Positions 30,494-38,694 of a DNA stretch of 64,000 nucleotides are shown one piece after another (the stretch's first letter is position 1; every line of letters starts with the position of its first letter). The translations under genes were made by a program, and so were the position numbers. The notes beneath the pieces are model-generated. The model had not been told where the DNA came from. It was given only the letters and a program-made list of their open reading frames with translations, and made no database searches. This DNA comes from Pseudorhodoferax sp. Leaf267 (lineage in GTDB: Bacteria > Pseudomonadota > Gammaproteobacteria > Burkholderiales > Burkholderiaceae_C), in the NCBI RefSeq assembly GCF_001422405.1, contig NZ_LMMV01000021.1:540904-604903 (forward strand). Reading direction: 5' to 3'.

Positions 30494-31462
30494 ATGACCA
30501 CCCTGACCCTCCCCACCTTCGCCGACGTGCAGGCCGCCGCCGAGCGCCTGCAAGGCCACGCGCACAAGACGCCCGTCATCACCTCGCGCACCGTGAACGA
30601 AGCGCTCGGCGCCGAAGTCTTCTTCAAGTGCGAGAACCTGCAGCGCATGGGCGCGTTCAAGTTCCGTGGCGCGTTCAACGCACTGGCCAGGTTCACGCCC
30701 GAGCAGCGGCGCGCCGGCGTGGTCGCGTTCTCGTCAGGCAACCACGCCCAGGGCACGGCGCTGGCCGCACGGCTGCTGGGCATGCCGGCCACCATCGTCA
30801 TGCCGCACGACGCGCCCACCGCCAAGGTCCAGGCCACCAAGGGCTATGGCGCCCAGGTGGTCATGTACGACCGCTTCACCGAAGACCGCGAGCAGATCGG
30901 CCGCGACCTGGCCCAGCGCCACGGCTACACGCTGATCCCGCCCTACGACCACCCCGACGTGATCGCCGGCCAGGGCACGGCCGCCAAGGAGCTGTTCGAG
31001 GAAGTGGGCCCGCTCGACGCATTCTTCGTGCCGCTGGGCGGCGGCGGGCTGCTGTCGGGCTCGGCGCTGGCCACGCGCGCGCTGTCGCCTGCCTGCAAGC
31101 TCTATGGCGTGGAGCCCGAGGCGGGCAACGATGGGCAGCAGTCCTTGCGCTCCGGCGCCATCGTGCGCATCGACACACCCAAGACCATCGCCGACGGCGC
31201 GCAGACGCAGTACCTCGGTCAACACACCTTCCCCATCATCCAGCGCGACGTGGACGACATCCTGACCGCCAGCGACGCCGAGCTCGTCGCGTGCATGGCC
31301 TTCGCGGCCACGCGCATGAAGCTCGTGATCGAGCCGACCGGCTGCCTGGGCTTCGCCGCGGCGCGGCAGATGAAGGCGCAGATCCAGGGCCGGCGCGTGG
31401 GCGTGCTGGTCAGCGGCGGCAACGTGGACCTGGCGCGGTTCTGCGAGCTGGTGGGGGGCTGA
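30494..31462 (+). CDS. Serine/threonine dehydratase family (L-threo-3-hydroxyaspartate ammonia-lyase-like)
   Basis: A 322-residue fold-type II PLP enzyme. PLP Lys56 is in GAFKFRGA, the substrate loop is SSGNHAQG (80-87), and the phosphate loop is PLGGGGLLSG. Length and motifs fit serine racemase and threo-3-hydroxy-L-aspartate ammonia-lyases as well as BhcB, rather than the longer biosynthetic IlvA. AAAAGGAAG precedes the ATG at 30494. It is the last gene of the cluster before the tRNA. Confidence 0.85.
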   Translation: MTTLTLPTFADVQAAAERLQGHAHKTPVITSRTVNEALGAEVFFKCENLQRMGAFKFRGAFNALARFTPEQRRAGVVAFSSGNHAQGTALAARLLGMPATIVMPHDAPTAKVQATKGYGAQVVMYDRFTEDREQIGRDLAQRHGYTLIPPYDHPDVIAGQGTAAKELFEEVGPLDAFFVPLGGGGLLSGSALATRALSPACKLYGVEPEAGNDGQQSLRSGAIVRIDTPKTIADGAQTQYLGQHTFPIIQRDVDDILTASDAELVACMAFAATRMKLVIEPTGCLGFAAARQMKAQIQGRRVGVLVSGGNVDLARFCELVGG

Positions 31463-31697
31463 AACCCGCCATGGTCGACACGATGGTGGCCACCGGGTTG
31501 CTGCCGTGGGCCGTGAAGAAGCGGCAGAGATGTGCGGGAGCGCAGACCTTGGGCGGCTGGCCACTGGCGCATCGGCGCTGTCGATCTGGTCTGCCTGGCA
31601 CTGGGCGGCGCGCGGCTGGCTTGGCTGCGCTGGGTGTGGTCGGTGCGCTGGCAGGCGTCGCCCGGGGCCGCGACCGCAGGCTAGAATCCGCGCCGCT

Positions 31698-31771
31698 GCG
31701 GGTGTAGCTCAATGGCAGAGCTGTTGCTTCCCAAGCAACTGACGAGGGTTCGATTCCCTTCACCCGCTCCA
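31698..31771 (+). tRNA. tRNA-Gly (anticodon CCC), CCA encoded
   Basis: A 74-nt cloverleaf: acceptor GCGGGTG/CACCCGC, D-arm with GCTC/GAGC, anticodon stem GTTGC/GCAAC around TTCCCAA (anticodon CCC), T-arm GAGGG/CCCTT and 3' TCCA. A TAGAAT -10 element lies at 31682-31687. tRNA-Gly 3' ends are common targets for integrases, and everything downstream to about 48 kb has island character, so this is the likely left attachment site. No second copy of the 3' end was seen in the window. Confidence 0.95.
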
Positions 31772-32302
31772 TAATTCCAATAAAATCAATAACTTAGAGA
31801 GGATTATGGCCAAAACCCCACTACTCACCCAACTACGAAAACAGCGTCAGCTTGGCTCATCCAGCCGCAGCGCTTACGTTTAATCAAAGCCAGAAGCTTT
31901 GCTCCATTCCTCTCTGCGGCAGCGGCTTCCATATAGGCCCACGCGCTGTTTGGGTCTGGCTTCGATCGTGTCCCATCTCGTGGTGTAAGTCCACAGTCCG
32001 GACAGAGCTGACGCACGGTACTCAGCGGGCCACTGCGGACAGCCGAGTGGCCGCATCATCCCCCATGGGCTATTCTTTGAGCGGGCACAGGTCTCGGTCA
32101 TCATCGAGTCAGGCTTTTCGATGTATCGCACGACCTCAGCGCTGCGACGCTTCGGGGCGACACCGCAAGCAGCGCGCTGACCGCCGGCAGCGTGCGCTCG
32201 GTCGATCTCCGCGCCTTCAAAAGGCCTGCATGAGTGTCTTTGCGCCGGACGAGGTTGCTGTGGAGCTAGCTTGGCACGATGGTATCGCCGGATGTTGCAA
32301 CA
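31772..32302. other. Left island flank without a confident gene
   Basis: No convincing gene. A 25-codon plus-strand reading frame (31806-31883, starts MAKTPLLTQLRKQ) has a good AGAGAGG ribosome site 4-5 bases before its ATG but stops at TAA. Its start vaguely resembles tyrosine-recombinase N-termini, so it may be a truncated integrase at the attachment site; this is speculative. Minus-strand frames at 31825-32131 are not recognisable. Confidence 0.4.
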
Positions 32303-32854
32303 TCAAACCTGACCACGACCGTGCTGGCCTTGGCTACATCCCGATCTGAAGCTGCACCCTTCGCAGGTGCGCGCCGATTCCGCGCCCCGCGCCCATACCT
32401 GCTCTTGCAACACAGCTCGGCGCCTGGCTGCCAATGCCTCCAACTCCGCTGTCGACCACAGCGCAACGCGGTGGTGGCGCAGCTCGGCCCGGCCCGTAGG
32501 CCGTTGTGTGAAGACATAGCCATAAGGCGCAACCGGCAAACCAGTGCTCGCTGCCAGTGCCATCTTCTGAGCCGACAACTGGACGATGTCGGACGGCTGT
32601 ACGCGGTGATGCCAACGTGTCTTCAGTTCGACCAGCACCAGCGTGCCGTCGCGCTGGCGATAGACGCGATCGACCCGTGCCACCAATCGGAAGGGCGCGT
32701 CGGAGCGGAAGGTCGTCTCCCGATAGACCAACTCGGCACCGGCCAACTCCTGGGGTCTGGACGACCACTCGGCACGTCGTCGCCGCCAGTGACGCGCCAC
32801 CACGCACCACACGCAGACCGCAGCCGCCAAGACCGTGGCCAGCCACCCGCTCAC
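32303..32854 (-). CDS. Membrane-anchored PD-(D/E)XK nuclease, Cas4-like catalytic half
   Basis: A 183-residue protein. After an N-terminal hydrophobic helix (SGWLATVLAAAVCVWCVV) comes a Cas4/RecB-type nuclease core: RVDRVYRQRDGTLVLVELK supplies the Asp and the ExK, followed by QLSAQKMALAAS, and a C-terminal CEGCSFRSGC typical of Fe-S binding. The N-terminal Cys that completes the Cas4 cluster is absent here but is present in the upstream gene. The GTG start at 32854 overlaps that gene's stop (GTGA). Confidence 0.75.
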   Translation of the reverse strand: MSGWLATVLAAAVCVWCVVARHWRRRRAEWSSRPQELAGAELVYRETTFRSDAPFRLVARVDRVYRQRDGTLVLVELKTRWHHRVQPSDIVQLSAQKMALAASTGLPVAPYGYVFTQRPTGRAELRHHRVALWSTAELEALAARRRAVLQEQVWARGAESARTCEGCSFRSGCSQGQHGRGQV

Positions 32855-33291
32855 GGTCGCCTCCGCTGCAAGTGCAGACGGCAGAGCGCCACCATCGGAC
32901 GCAAGACGCCACGCACGCAGGCAGTGCACTGGGGACGGTTTTGCAGCACCGCGCAGACACCAGGAGCCCAGGCGTAGTAGCTCGCCACCACTGCACGGCC
33001 CCAGCCATGCGGCATCAGCACGGCATCTCGGAACGCACGCAAGACCTCGGTCTCGTGTGCCCTCGGTCCGAACACGCAACTGGACACGAAACAGCGGCTG
33101 TCCGAAGCGGCCCGACCCTGTGCGTAGTAGTCCGCGTGCGCCGCGAGACCGCGCTCCCGCGCTTGCCGCTGCCCCCCAGTCGTGCGGTCTCCAAACCGAT
33201 GCACCAGCAAGACGCGTTGCTCGCAAAATTCCATCTCGGCCAGTTCGGTCGCGCTGACGACATCGGCCGTCGAACGTCTATTCTTGCCCAT
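32851..33291 (-). CDS. Cas4-like N-terminal segment with CFI-box C-terminal domain
   Basis: A 146-residue Cys-rich protein. The N-terminal part (SATELAEMEFCEQRVLLVHR) resembles the first helix and Cys of Cas4/RecB-type nucleases. The C-terminal part follows the CFI-box pattern: CFVSSCVFG, then EVLRAFRDAVL, GRAVVASYYAWAP and a closing LRPMVALC. The exact role of CFI-box domains is unknown to me. It is coupled by GTGA to the catalytic nuclease gene, so the two products probably act as one unit. Confidence 0.65.
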   Translation of the reverse strand: MGKNRRSTADVVSATELAEMEFCEQRVLLVHRFGDRTTGGQRQARERGLAAHADYYAQGRAASDSRCFVSSCVFGPRAHETEVLRAFRDAVLMPHGWGRAVVASYYAWAPGVCAVLQNRPQCTACVRGVLRPMVALCRLHLQRRRP

Positions 33292-33296
33292 GGCCG

Positions 33297-33575
33297 CTAC
33301 TCCTGGAGCCCCGGATCGAAGACCGCATTCGTCATTTCCACTGCCCCTGACGCCGCACTGCGCGCAGCCGTCACTGTGGCCGGGAATACTGTGGCCAAGC
33401 CCAGCGCACCGTACTGCGCAAGCAGCCCGTCGTACGCCAGCACGCGCAGCCGGTTGACCCGCTTGGCCCCCTTCTGGAAGAGCATGAGTTCGTCGTACAG
33501 CCGCGGGTTGTCGGCGCGGTCCAGTTCGAACACCAGGCGCACCGGCGCTGGTGCGCTAGTCTGCAGCATCGTCAT
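33297..33575 (-). CDS. ParR/StbB-like small partner of the actin-like ATPase
   Basis: A 92-residue protein. The core VRLVFELDRADNPRLYDEL followed by a basic RVNRLRVLAYDGLL looks like a small ribbon-helix-helix or StbB-type adaptor. Its ATG overlaps the stop of the actin-like gene (ATGA), the normal order of parM-parR operons. ParR proteins bind a centromere and link it to the actin filament. Assignment rests mainly on position. Confidence 0.55.
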   Translation of the reverse strand: MTMLQTSAPAPVRLVFELDRADNPRLYDELMLFQKGAKRVNRLRVLAYDGLLAQYGALGLATVFPATVTAARSAASGAVEMTNAVFDPGLQE

Positions 33576-34603
33576 GTGGATTCTCCTTGGGTGGATGGGG
33601 TAGAAGCCAGTGGTGTGCTGGCCGCCAGGTTCTGCCCGGCGAGCTGGAAGCCGCGTACGTTGGCGTACAGCGGCTCCTTCACCTCATGGATGCGGTGCTT
33701 GGGGAACGCCGCCTTCACAGCCTTCTTGAACAGGAAGGCGCCGCCGCCGACGAGCACGATGTTCTGCAGGCTCTCCGGCGTCTCCAGCCACTGGCGCATC
33801 GTCGAGACGGCCTGCTGGGCGACGCTCTCGGCCAACGGCAGATGGCGCTTGATGTCGTAGGGCTTCTGGTAGATCAGGGGCGCCTTGCCGGTGCGCAGTG
33901 CGAGGTCGATGGCGTCGTAGTCGCGGTAGGGACTGCCGATGTCCTTGGAGATCTCGCTGGCGAGCAGGCGCAGCACGTCGCACATTCCACGGTTGATGGA
34001 ACTTGACTGCTTTTGCACCAGCCGCATGCCACGGGTGACAAGCCAATCGAAGGTCCGGGCACCTGGGTCGATGACCAGGCTTTGCTCGTGTCCGATCGTC
34101 GCCATGCGCTCGTGCTCGGCCGCGTAGTGCACCAGCGCGCCCTGAGGTTGGGCCACGGCCATGGCGCGCGCCACGGTCACCACCCGGCCGCCGCCGACCA
34201 CATGCCGGCCAACCATCGCCTTCTCCAGCGCTGCCTTCTTCAACGACAGCAGAGCGACTGGCAGTCCGACGATGAGCAGATCGATGTGGGGCACGCGCAT
34301 TAGGCTCAGCGCACCGCGCAGCAAGGCCATGTACTCGGGCGAATCGGTGTAGTCGTCGTGCAGCTGCTTGGCGCGGAACTGGTCGGCTGCCAGGCCAACG
34401 TCCGGGCCGACCTCGTAGAAGAGCGGGCCGATGGGAATGCAGACGGTTCGTCGGCGCTCGCTGGACGGCCAGTGCGCGGCCTCGCCGCTTGTCGGGTAGG
34501 CCATCGACGGGAAGCTCGCACAGCGGATTTCGCTGCCGGCCACGCTGGTGACGTACTTGGTGTTGCCGGAGCCGACATCCACCGCCCGGACGATCAGATT
34601 CAT
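33572..34603 (-). CDS. ParM/StbA-like actin ATPase, PRTRC system protein D
   Basis: A 343-residue actin-fold ATPase. Phosphate-1 motif VDVGSGNTKYV, the connect region DPGARTFDWLVTRG and the adenosine motif IVLVGGGAFLFKKA are in order. PRTRC cassettes always include an actin-like protein (protein D), and the rest of the cassette lies 2-10 kb to the right. AGGGAGAA precedes the ATG at 34603. It probably polymerises to separate copies of the element or its excised form. Confidence 0.88.
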   Translation of the reverse strand: MNLIVRAVDVGSGNTKYVTSVAGSEIRCASFPSMAYPTSGEAAHWPSSERRRTVCIPIGPLFYEVGPDVGLAADQFRAKQLHDDYTDSPEYMALLRGALSLMRVPHIDLLIVGLPVALLSLKKAALEKAMVGRHVVGGGRVVTVARAMAVAQPQGALVHYAAEHERMATIGHEQSLVIDPGARTFDWLVTRGMRLVQKQSSSINRGMCDVLRLLASEISKDIGSPYRDYDAIDLALRTGKAPLIYQKPYDIKRHLPLAESVAQQAVSTMRQWLETPESLQNIVLVGGGAFLFKKAVKAAFPKHRIHEVKEPLYANVRGFQLAGQNLAASTPLASTPSTQGEST

Positions 34604-35779
34604 GGCATTTCTCCCTGGACAAGAACGAGGTGCCCAGCATGGCCGCCACGTCAGACCGGCGCCACCAGAAATAGGTACCAAATTCAGAGTTTTCGCGGCC
34701 CGTGACACCAGGACATCGCTGCGGTGATTGCGGTTGATCGCGTGAGTTGCACCGCAGTCGCAGCCATCCGTCCTGATGGCGGAGCGATATCAAGGTCGCA
34801 CCCGAACATCGCCTGTCAAGCACCGCTGGCGGCATGGCACCCAGCTTGGCGCGTTCCTCCGGACGGACGTGAGCACACCGGCTTGGATCCAGAGGCCGCC
34901 CCTTCCCCCGTCAAGCCCGCGTGCAGACTGGCCCGCGCGCGGTTCGGAGCAATAAATGCCCCCAAGCACGCCGTTCCGCCCCGTCAAATGCCACACGCGG
35001 GCGCGCGTCCATGCGGTCTCACGCGGTCTGGGTGCTTGACGTCAAGCCCTCGTTTGTCATCCACTACAGGCTCCTCAGGGCCTCCCAGGCCCAGCTCCAT
35101 CGCGGAGCGAAAGGCGTCGCAGTCGTTACCTGCCTTCAAGCCCCGGCCCCGAGCCGGTGTGGTGGTCGCCTCCAAGGCGGCCGCTCCGAAGACCTGTCGT
35201 AGAGCACCTGTCCCGCACCCCGACAGCCGCAAGGCTGAGCGCTCTCGAAGCGCGTGCAGGACCGAAATCGTCGCGAACGTCCACCCGATGCACGTTCCCG
35301 ATTCCGTCATCACTCCGAGCACGCGTGCGCGCACGCACCAGGTGGTTGTGTTGGCCCCGTTGGGGCTCCCCACCTGCTCCCGCTCAAACGCTCGACCTGC
35401 CCTGGACATTCGGTCAAGGGGTGGACCCCACCGAGTGGATGACGCTACGAACCAAGGACTGATCCACCGAGGGCGCGAGACCTGATCTCCGCGCCGACGC
35501 GCCGGCCACTCCAAGCGGCCACGCGTCACCCCCCTTTGCCGGCGCAGAAAATGCGCGGCGGAGCCGGATCACATGTTTCATTTTTAAGAACGACCGAGCC
35601 TGTGCCGCTGCCGTAGCACGGGCGAATCCTGGGGAAGGCGGCGCGCAGGTGGTCGCGCGCCGACGACGGCAACCAGACCACCGGCCGCAGCGGATGACGG
35701 AACGCCGCTGCGGTTGTCGCAATGGATTCCGCTGTTGGAGACGCCGCCGTGCGGCGACGCCTGAAAGGACACCTTGGCC
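34604..35779. other. 1.2-kb region without a confident gene (candidate centromere/control region)
   Basis: Between the actin-like gene and the integrase nothing looks like a real gene; open frames on both strands (34724-35485, 34984-35529) show no domain pattern. The position, upstream of parM and between divergent genes, is where a parC-like centromere or attachment/origin sequences would sit. I did not see clear iterons by eye. Confidence 0.4.
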
Positions 35780-36913
35780 ATGCCACACACTGCATCCCCC
35801 AACCGCCTTCGCCGCATCGCAGGAACCGACCCACCGCGTCCGCAGCCTTGGTCGACCCTGACCCCGCAGCAGATCCTGGCGCGCTACCGTCCCGGCAAGG
35901 CCGACCCCTTGCAGGTGCTGGACGTCTTGCTGCGCCTGTTCAACATGCAGCACACCGCGCTGGGCAAGACGGTATCGCACAAGACCCGGCACGAACGGGC
36001 GCGCTTCCTGCGGCGGTTCTTCCGAGACCTGGTGGACAAGGCCGGCTTCCGCCGGCCACCCGATCCGCGCAACCTGGGGCAGAAGCATGTGCAAGCCATG
36101 GTGCAGGTCTGGCAGCGCGAGCGGCTGGCGCCGGCCACCATCCAGACCTACCTGAGCTTTCTGCGTGGCCTGGCCAGTTGGCTGGACAAGCCCGGCCTCG
36201 TGCGTCCCCCAGCACACTACGGCCTGCGACTGGAAGAGTACGAGCGGCATGAGTACGCCCAGCGCGACAAGAGCTGGCGCGCCCAGGGCCTGGACGTCGA
36301 GCAGGTGCTGCAGCAGGTGGCTGCTTTTGATCCGCGCATCGCGGCCTGCATGCGGCTGATGCACGTATTCGGCCTGCGCGACAAGGAGTCGGTGATGCTG
36401 CGGCCCCATGCGCATGTCGTCCCCTTCGCGCAGACCGGCTTGCCAGACGTGGGACTCAACGCGGACGACTACCTGTGGGTCAAAGGCAAGGGCGGCCGGG
36501 TCCGGTGGATCGCGATCGACGCGGACGCGCAGCGCCTGGCGCTGGCGCAGGCTCGGACCTTGGTCACCGGCCAGGATGCTTCGATGGGCGATCCTGCCCG
36601 CACGCTGCGGCAGAACCTGCGCCGGCTCATGTACGTGCTGGAGAAATTCGGCATCACACGGCGCGCTGCCGGCACCACCGGGCACGGCCTGCGGCATGGG
36701 CACGTCAACGATCTCTACGAGCAGATTGGTGGCGTGCCCTCCCCGGTGCGCGGCGGACCCGTCCTGCCGCCGGTTCAGGACCGTGCCGCGCGCAAGGCGG
36801 TGGCCGAACGTGCAGGGCACGCGAGGCTGCGCGCCTCGGGTGCCTACATCGGTTCGGTCACGCTGGCCCGCAACCGCCCGAGCGATCGCTCGGCAGAGCC
36901 ACCGTGTGGATGA
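35780..36913 (+). CDS. Tyrosine recombinase (integrase)
   Basis: A 377-residue integrase. N-terminal SAM-like core-binding domain (KTRHERARFLRRFFRDLV, then a second helix set ending WLDKPG), and a C-terminal catalytic domain with Arg in HVFGLRDKES, Lys in VKGKGGRVRW, HGLRHG, AGHARLR and the tyrosine in ASGAYIGS. The ATG at 35780 follows AAAGGA; an in-frame TTG at 35774 has better spacing. It is convergent with the PRTRC operon, not adjacent to the tRNA, so it may serve the PRTRC element rather than tRNA-Gly insertion. Confidence 0.85.
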   Translation: MPHTASPNRLRRIAGTDPPRPQPWSTLTPQQILARYRPGKADPLQVLDVLLRLFNMQHTALGKTVSHKTRHERARFLRRFFRDLVDKAGFRRPPDPRNLGQKHVQAMVQVWQRERLAPATIQTYLSFLRGLASWLDKPGLVRPPAHYGLRLEEYERHEYAQRDKSWRAQGLDVEQVLQQVAAFDPRIAACMRLMHVFGLRDKESVMLRPHAHVVPFAQTGLPDVGLNADDYLWVKGKGGRVRWIAIDADAQRLALAQARTLVTGQDASMGDPARTLRQNLRRLMYVLEKFGITRRAAGTTGHGLRHGHVNDLYEQIGGVPSPVRGGPVLPPVQDRAARKAVAERAGHARLRASGAYIGSVTLARNRPSDRSAEPPCG

Positions 36914-36941
36914 AGCTCAACGCAAGCCTGCGATGCGACGC

Positions 36942-37289
36942 TCACACCAGACGCGTGGGCGCACACGCTCCGTGCACCGAGCGGTGGTCGGTCTGATGCG
37001 CGGCCCGAGCGTCGAGCACCTTGCTGCCCGCGTAGATGCACGCCAGCTTCTCGTTGACGTAGTCGGACATGACCGGTTCCATGGGCAGGGCCATGCCCGT
37101 GTGCCGGTTGCATTCGGAGAAATCGATGCCATCCTCGTGGGCACGCCAGCAGGCGTTGATGTACTCGCGCATAAGTCCTGCGAACTCGATGAACGGGTGG
37201 TTGCCGATGCCCACGGCCGCGCGGTAGAACTGGTCCGTCGCCTGCGACATCGACGCCAGGGCGACGAGGCGCTCGTCGGTGTCCATCAT
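36942..37289 (-). CDS. Hypothetical protein of the PRTRC island
   Basis: A 115-residue protein that I do not recognise. It starts MMDTDERLVALASM with an excellent AGGAGG upstream, has a mixed helical pattern (FYRAAVGIGNHPFIEFAGLM) and an acidic middle. It ends the minus-strand run that begins with ParB. The good ribosome site and position make it a real gene. Confidence 0.7.
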   Translation of the reverse strand: MMDTDERLVALASMSQATDQFYRAAVGIGNHPFIEFAGLMREYINACWRAHEDGIDFSECNRHTGMALPMEPVMSDYVNEKLACIYAGSKVLDARAAHQTDHRSVHGACAPTRLV

Positions 37290-37326
37290 GGTGTGCCTCC
37301 TGTGACGCGCTGCTTCGTCGCCGTGC

Positions 37327-37746
37327 TCATGCGGCCATGTCTTCCAGCGTCTTGCCCGCCGCAATGGCCTCGGCCAGCCAGCGTGGCTTCGGTCCGAAGC
37401 CGGACCAGGTGTTGCCCGCGTCGTCCTTGTACTTGACCTTGCCTGCGCCAGCGCGCGGCTGCTTCGCGGCCACATCCGCCGACGCCGACGCCGACGCGGC
37501 AGCAGGCAGCGGCGTACCCGCGGGCTTGGCGGCTTTCACCGCCTTGCCGGGTTTTTTGCCAGTCTTCGCGGACTTGGCGGCGGGAGCCAAGCCCAGGTCG
37601 GCTGCCGTCAGGCCGTAGTAGCCGATCGCCTCCTGGATGCGCGCGATGACGCCCGCTTTCTCTGCGTTGACGATGCTGGCGGCACGCTCTTGGAGTCGGG
37701 CGATTTCCTCGTCGATCTCCTTGAGTGTCTGGATGGGCTCGGCCAT
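37327..37746 (-). CDS. H-NS-family nucleoid protein
   Basis: A 139-residue H-NS-like protein. Residues 1-50 are an oligomerisation helix (IQTLKEIDEEIARLQERA); the middle is a flexible Lys/Ala/Pro linker; the C-terminal motif NTWSGFGPKPRWLAEAI is the AT-hook-like DNA-binding signature. Mobile elements carry such proteins to silence their own genes and lower fitness cost. It is transcribed with the PRTRC genes. Confidence 0.9.
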   Translation of the reverse strand: MAEPIQTLKEIDEEIARLQERAASIVNAEKAGVIARIQEAIGYYGLTAADLGLAPAAKSAKTGKKPGKAVKAAKPAGTPLPAAASASASADVAAKQPRAGAGKVKYKDDAGNTWSGFGPKPRWLAEAIAAGKTLEDMAA

Positions 37747-37902
37747 GGCAGAGAGTGTAGCGGTGCGGCGTTTCTTCATAGACAGACTCGGAGTGAACGG
37801 GGCACTCAGTCTATCGGAGCGCAGTGAAGCGGTCTCCGGGAGGGCGGGAGTGTCGAGTGGAAGCCACTCGCATTCACTGGCCGTCATGGACGGACGCACC
37901 CG

Positions 37903-38694
37903 TCACTCGCCCTGCGCGGCATACCCAAACCGACGCCAAGTCTCCGGACCGATGTCGATGGGGCCGCTGCGCTTTGAGGCCAGATTCACGACCACGCCAT
38001 GTGCGTGCAGGCGCCCTGTGGAGAACAGCTCGTATAGCAACTGCACCGCGAAGCGCACGGCCAGGTCGTTCACGAACAGGCCCTGCGACGCGAGCGACAT
38101 GCGGACCGAGCAGGACGGCTGCAGGTCTTCCGGCCCGGTTTCGTCCAGCAGTTCCGGGAACAGTTCCGTCACGCACGGCAGCCGGGTAGCCGTTGCTGTG
38201 CGTGCGCGATGGCGGGGTTCGCCGAGCACGACCTGCGCCGTCGACTCGGTGTTGCCGAGGTCCAGCCAGTAGCGGCAGCCCAGCGGTCCGTCGAATGCCA
38301 AGGCGTGCAGCGTGGCGCGGGCTGCGCGGCTGTCCACGCAGCCGATCAGCAGATCGCAGCTGCTGCGCAGCAGGGACCGCTCCAAGGCCTCCTCGTAGCG
38401 CCAGGGCTGCGCGTCCCAGTCCAGCCCGTAGAACTGGTTCAGCCGGTGCACGGTGACCAGCGCCTTGTGGCGGCCGATGTCGGCCGCGCTATAGAGCTGC
38501 CGGCCCACATTGGCCTCGCTGACCAGGTCGGCATCGAAGGCCGTCACGTGCAGGCCGTGCGGGTGTCCGAGCGCGCGCATCGCGATGTCCAGCCGCGCGA
38601 GGCATCCGGCCATCTGCGCGCCGTTGCCGCCCACGCCAACCAGGTGCACGCCGACGCGGCGGTCGAGCAGCTCGGGCTCGATCAGGTGTTCCAT
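37903..38694 (-). CDS. PRTRC system ThiF-family (E1-like) protein
   Basis: A 263-residue E1/ThiF-type adenylating protein. It has the ATP-binding GVGGNG (20-25), FDADLVSEANVGRQ (53-66), which matches the DxDxVxxxNxxRQ signature of ThiF/MoeB/E1, and CVDSRAAR. Cys174 and Cys195 (QPSCSV) are candidates for a thioester-forming residue. The start at 38694 has GGGAGG at 6-bp spacing; an ATG six bases earlier abuts that site. In the PRTRC system it would activate the Ub-like protein C, by analogy. Confidence 0.9.
   Translation of the reverse strand: MEHLIEPELLDRRVGVHLVGVGGNGAQMAGCLARLDIAMRALGHPHGLHVTAFDADLVSEANVGRQLYSAADIGRHKALVTVHRLNQFYGLDWDAQPWRYEEALERSLLRSSCDLLIGCVDSRAARATLHALAFDGPLGCRYWLDLGNTESTAQVVLGEPRHRARTATATRLPCVTELFPELLDETGPEDLQPSCSVRMSLASQGLFVNDLAVRFAVQLLYELFSTGRLHAHGVVVNLASKRSGPIDIGPETWRRFGYAAQGE

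Noticed and set aside
27689..31462. Complete beta-hydroxyaspartate cycle
   Set aside because: No BhcA aminotransferase, and the DSD1-type enzyme has the dehydratase metal site (His-x-Cys), not the aldolase one.
32303..33291. CRISPR-Cas locus suggested by the Cas4-like nuclease
   Set aside because: No repeat-spacer array and no other cas gene in the window; the context is a PRTRC island.
34724..35529. Open frames on both strands between parM and the integrase
   Set aside because: Low-complexity, Arg/Ser/Pro-rich translations typical of GC-rich non-coding DNA, no ribosome sites and no recognisable motifs.
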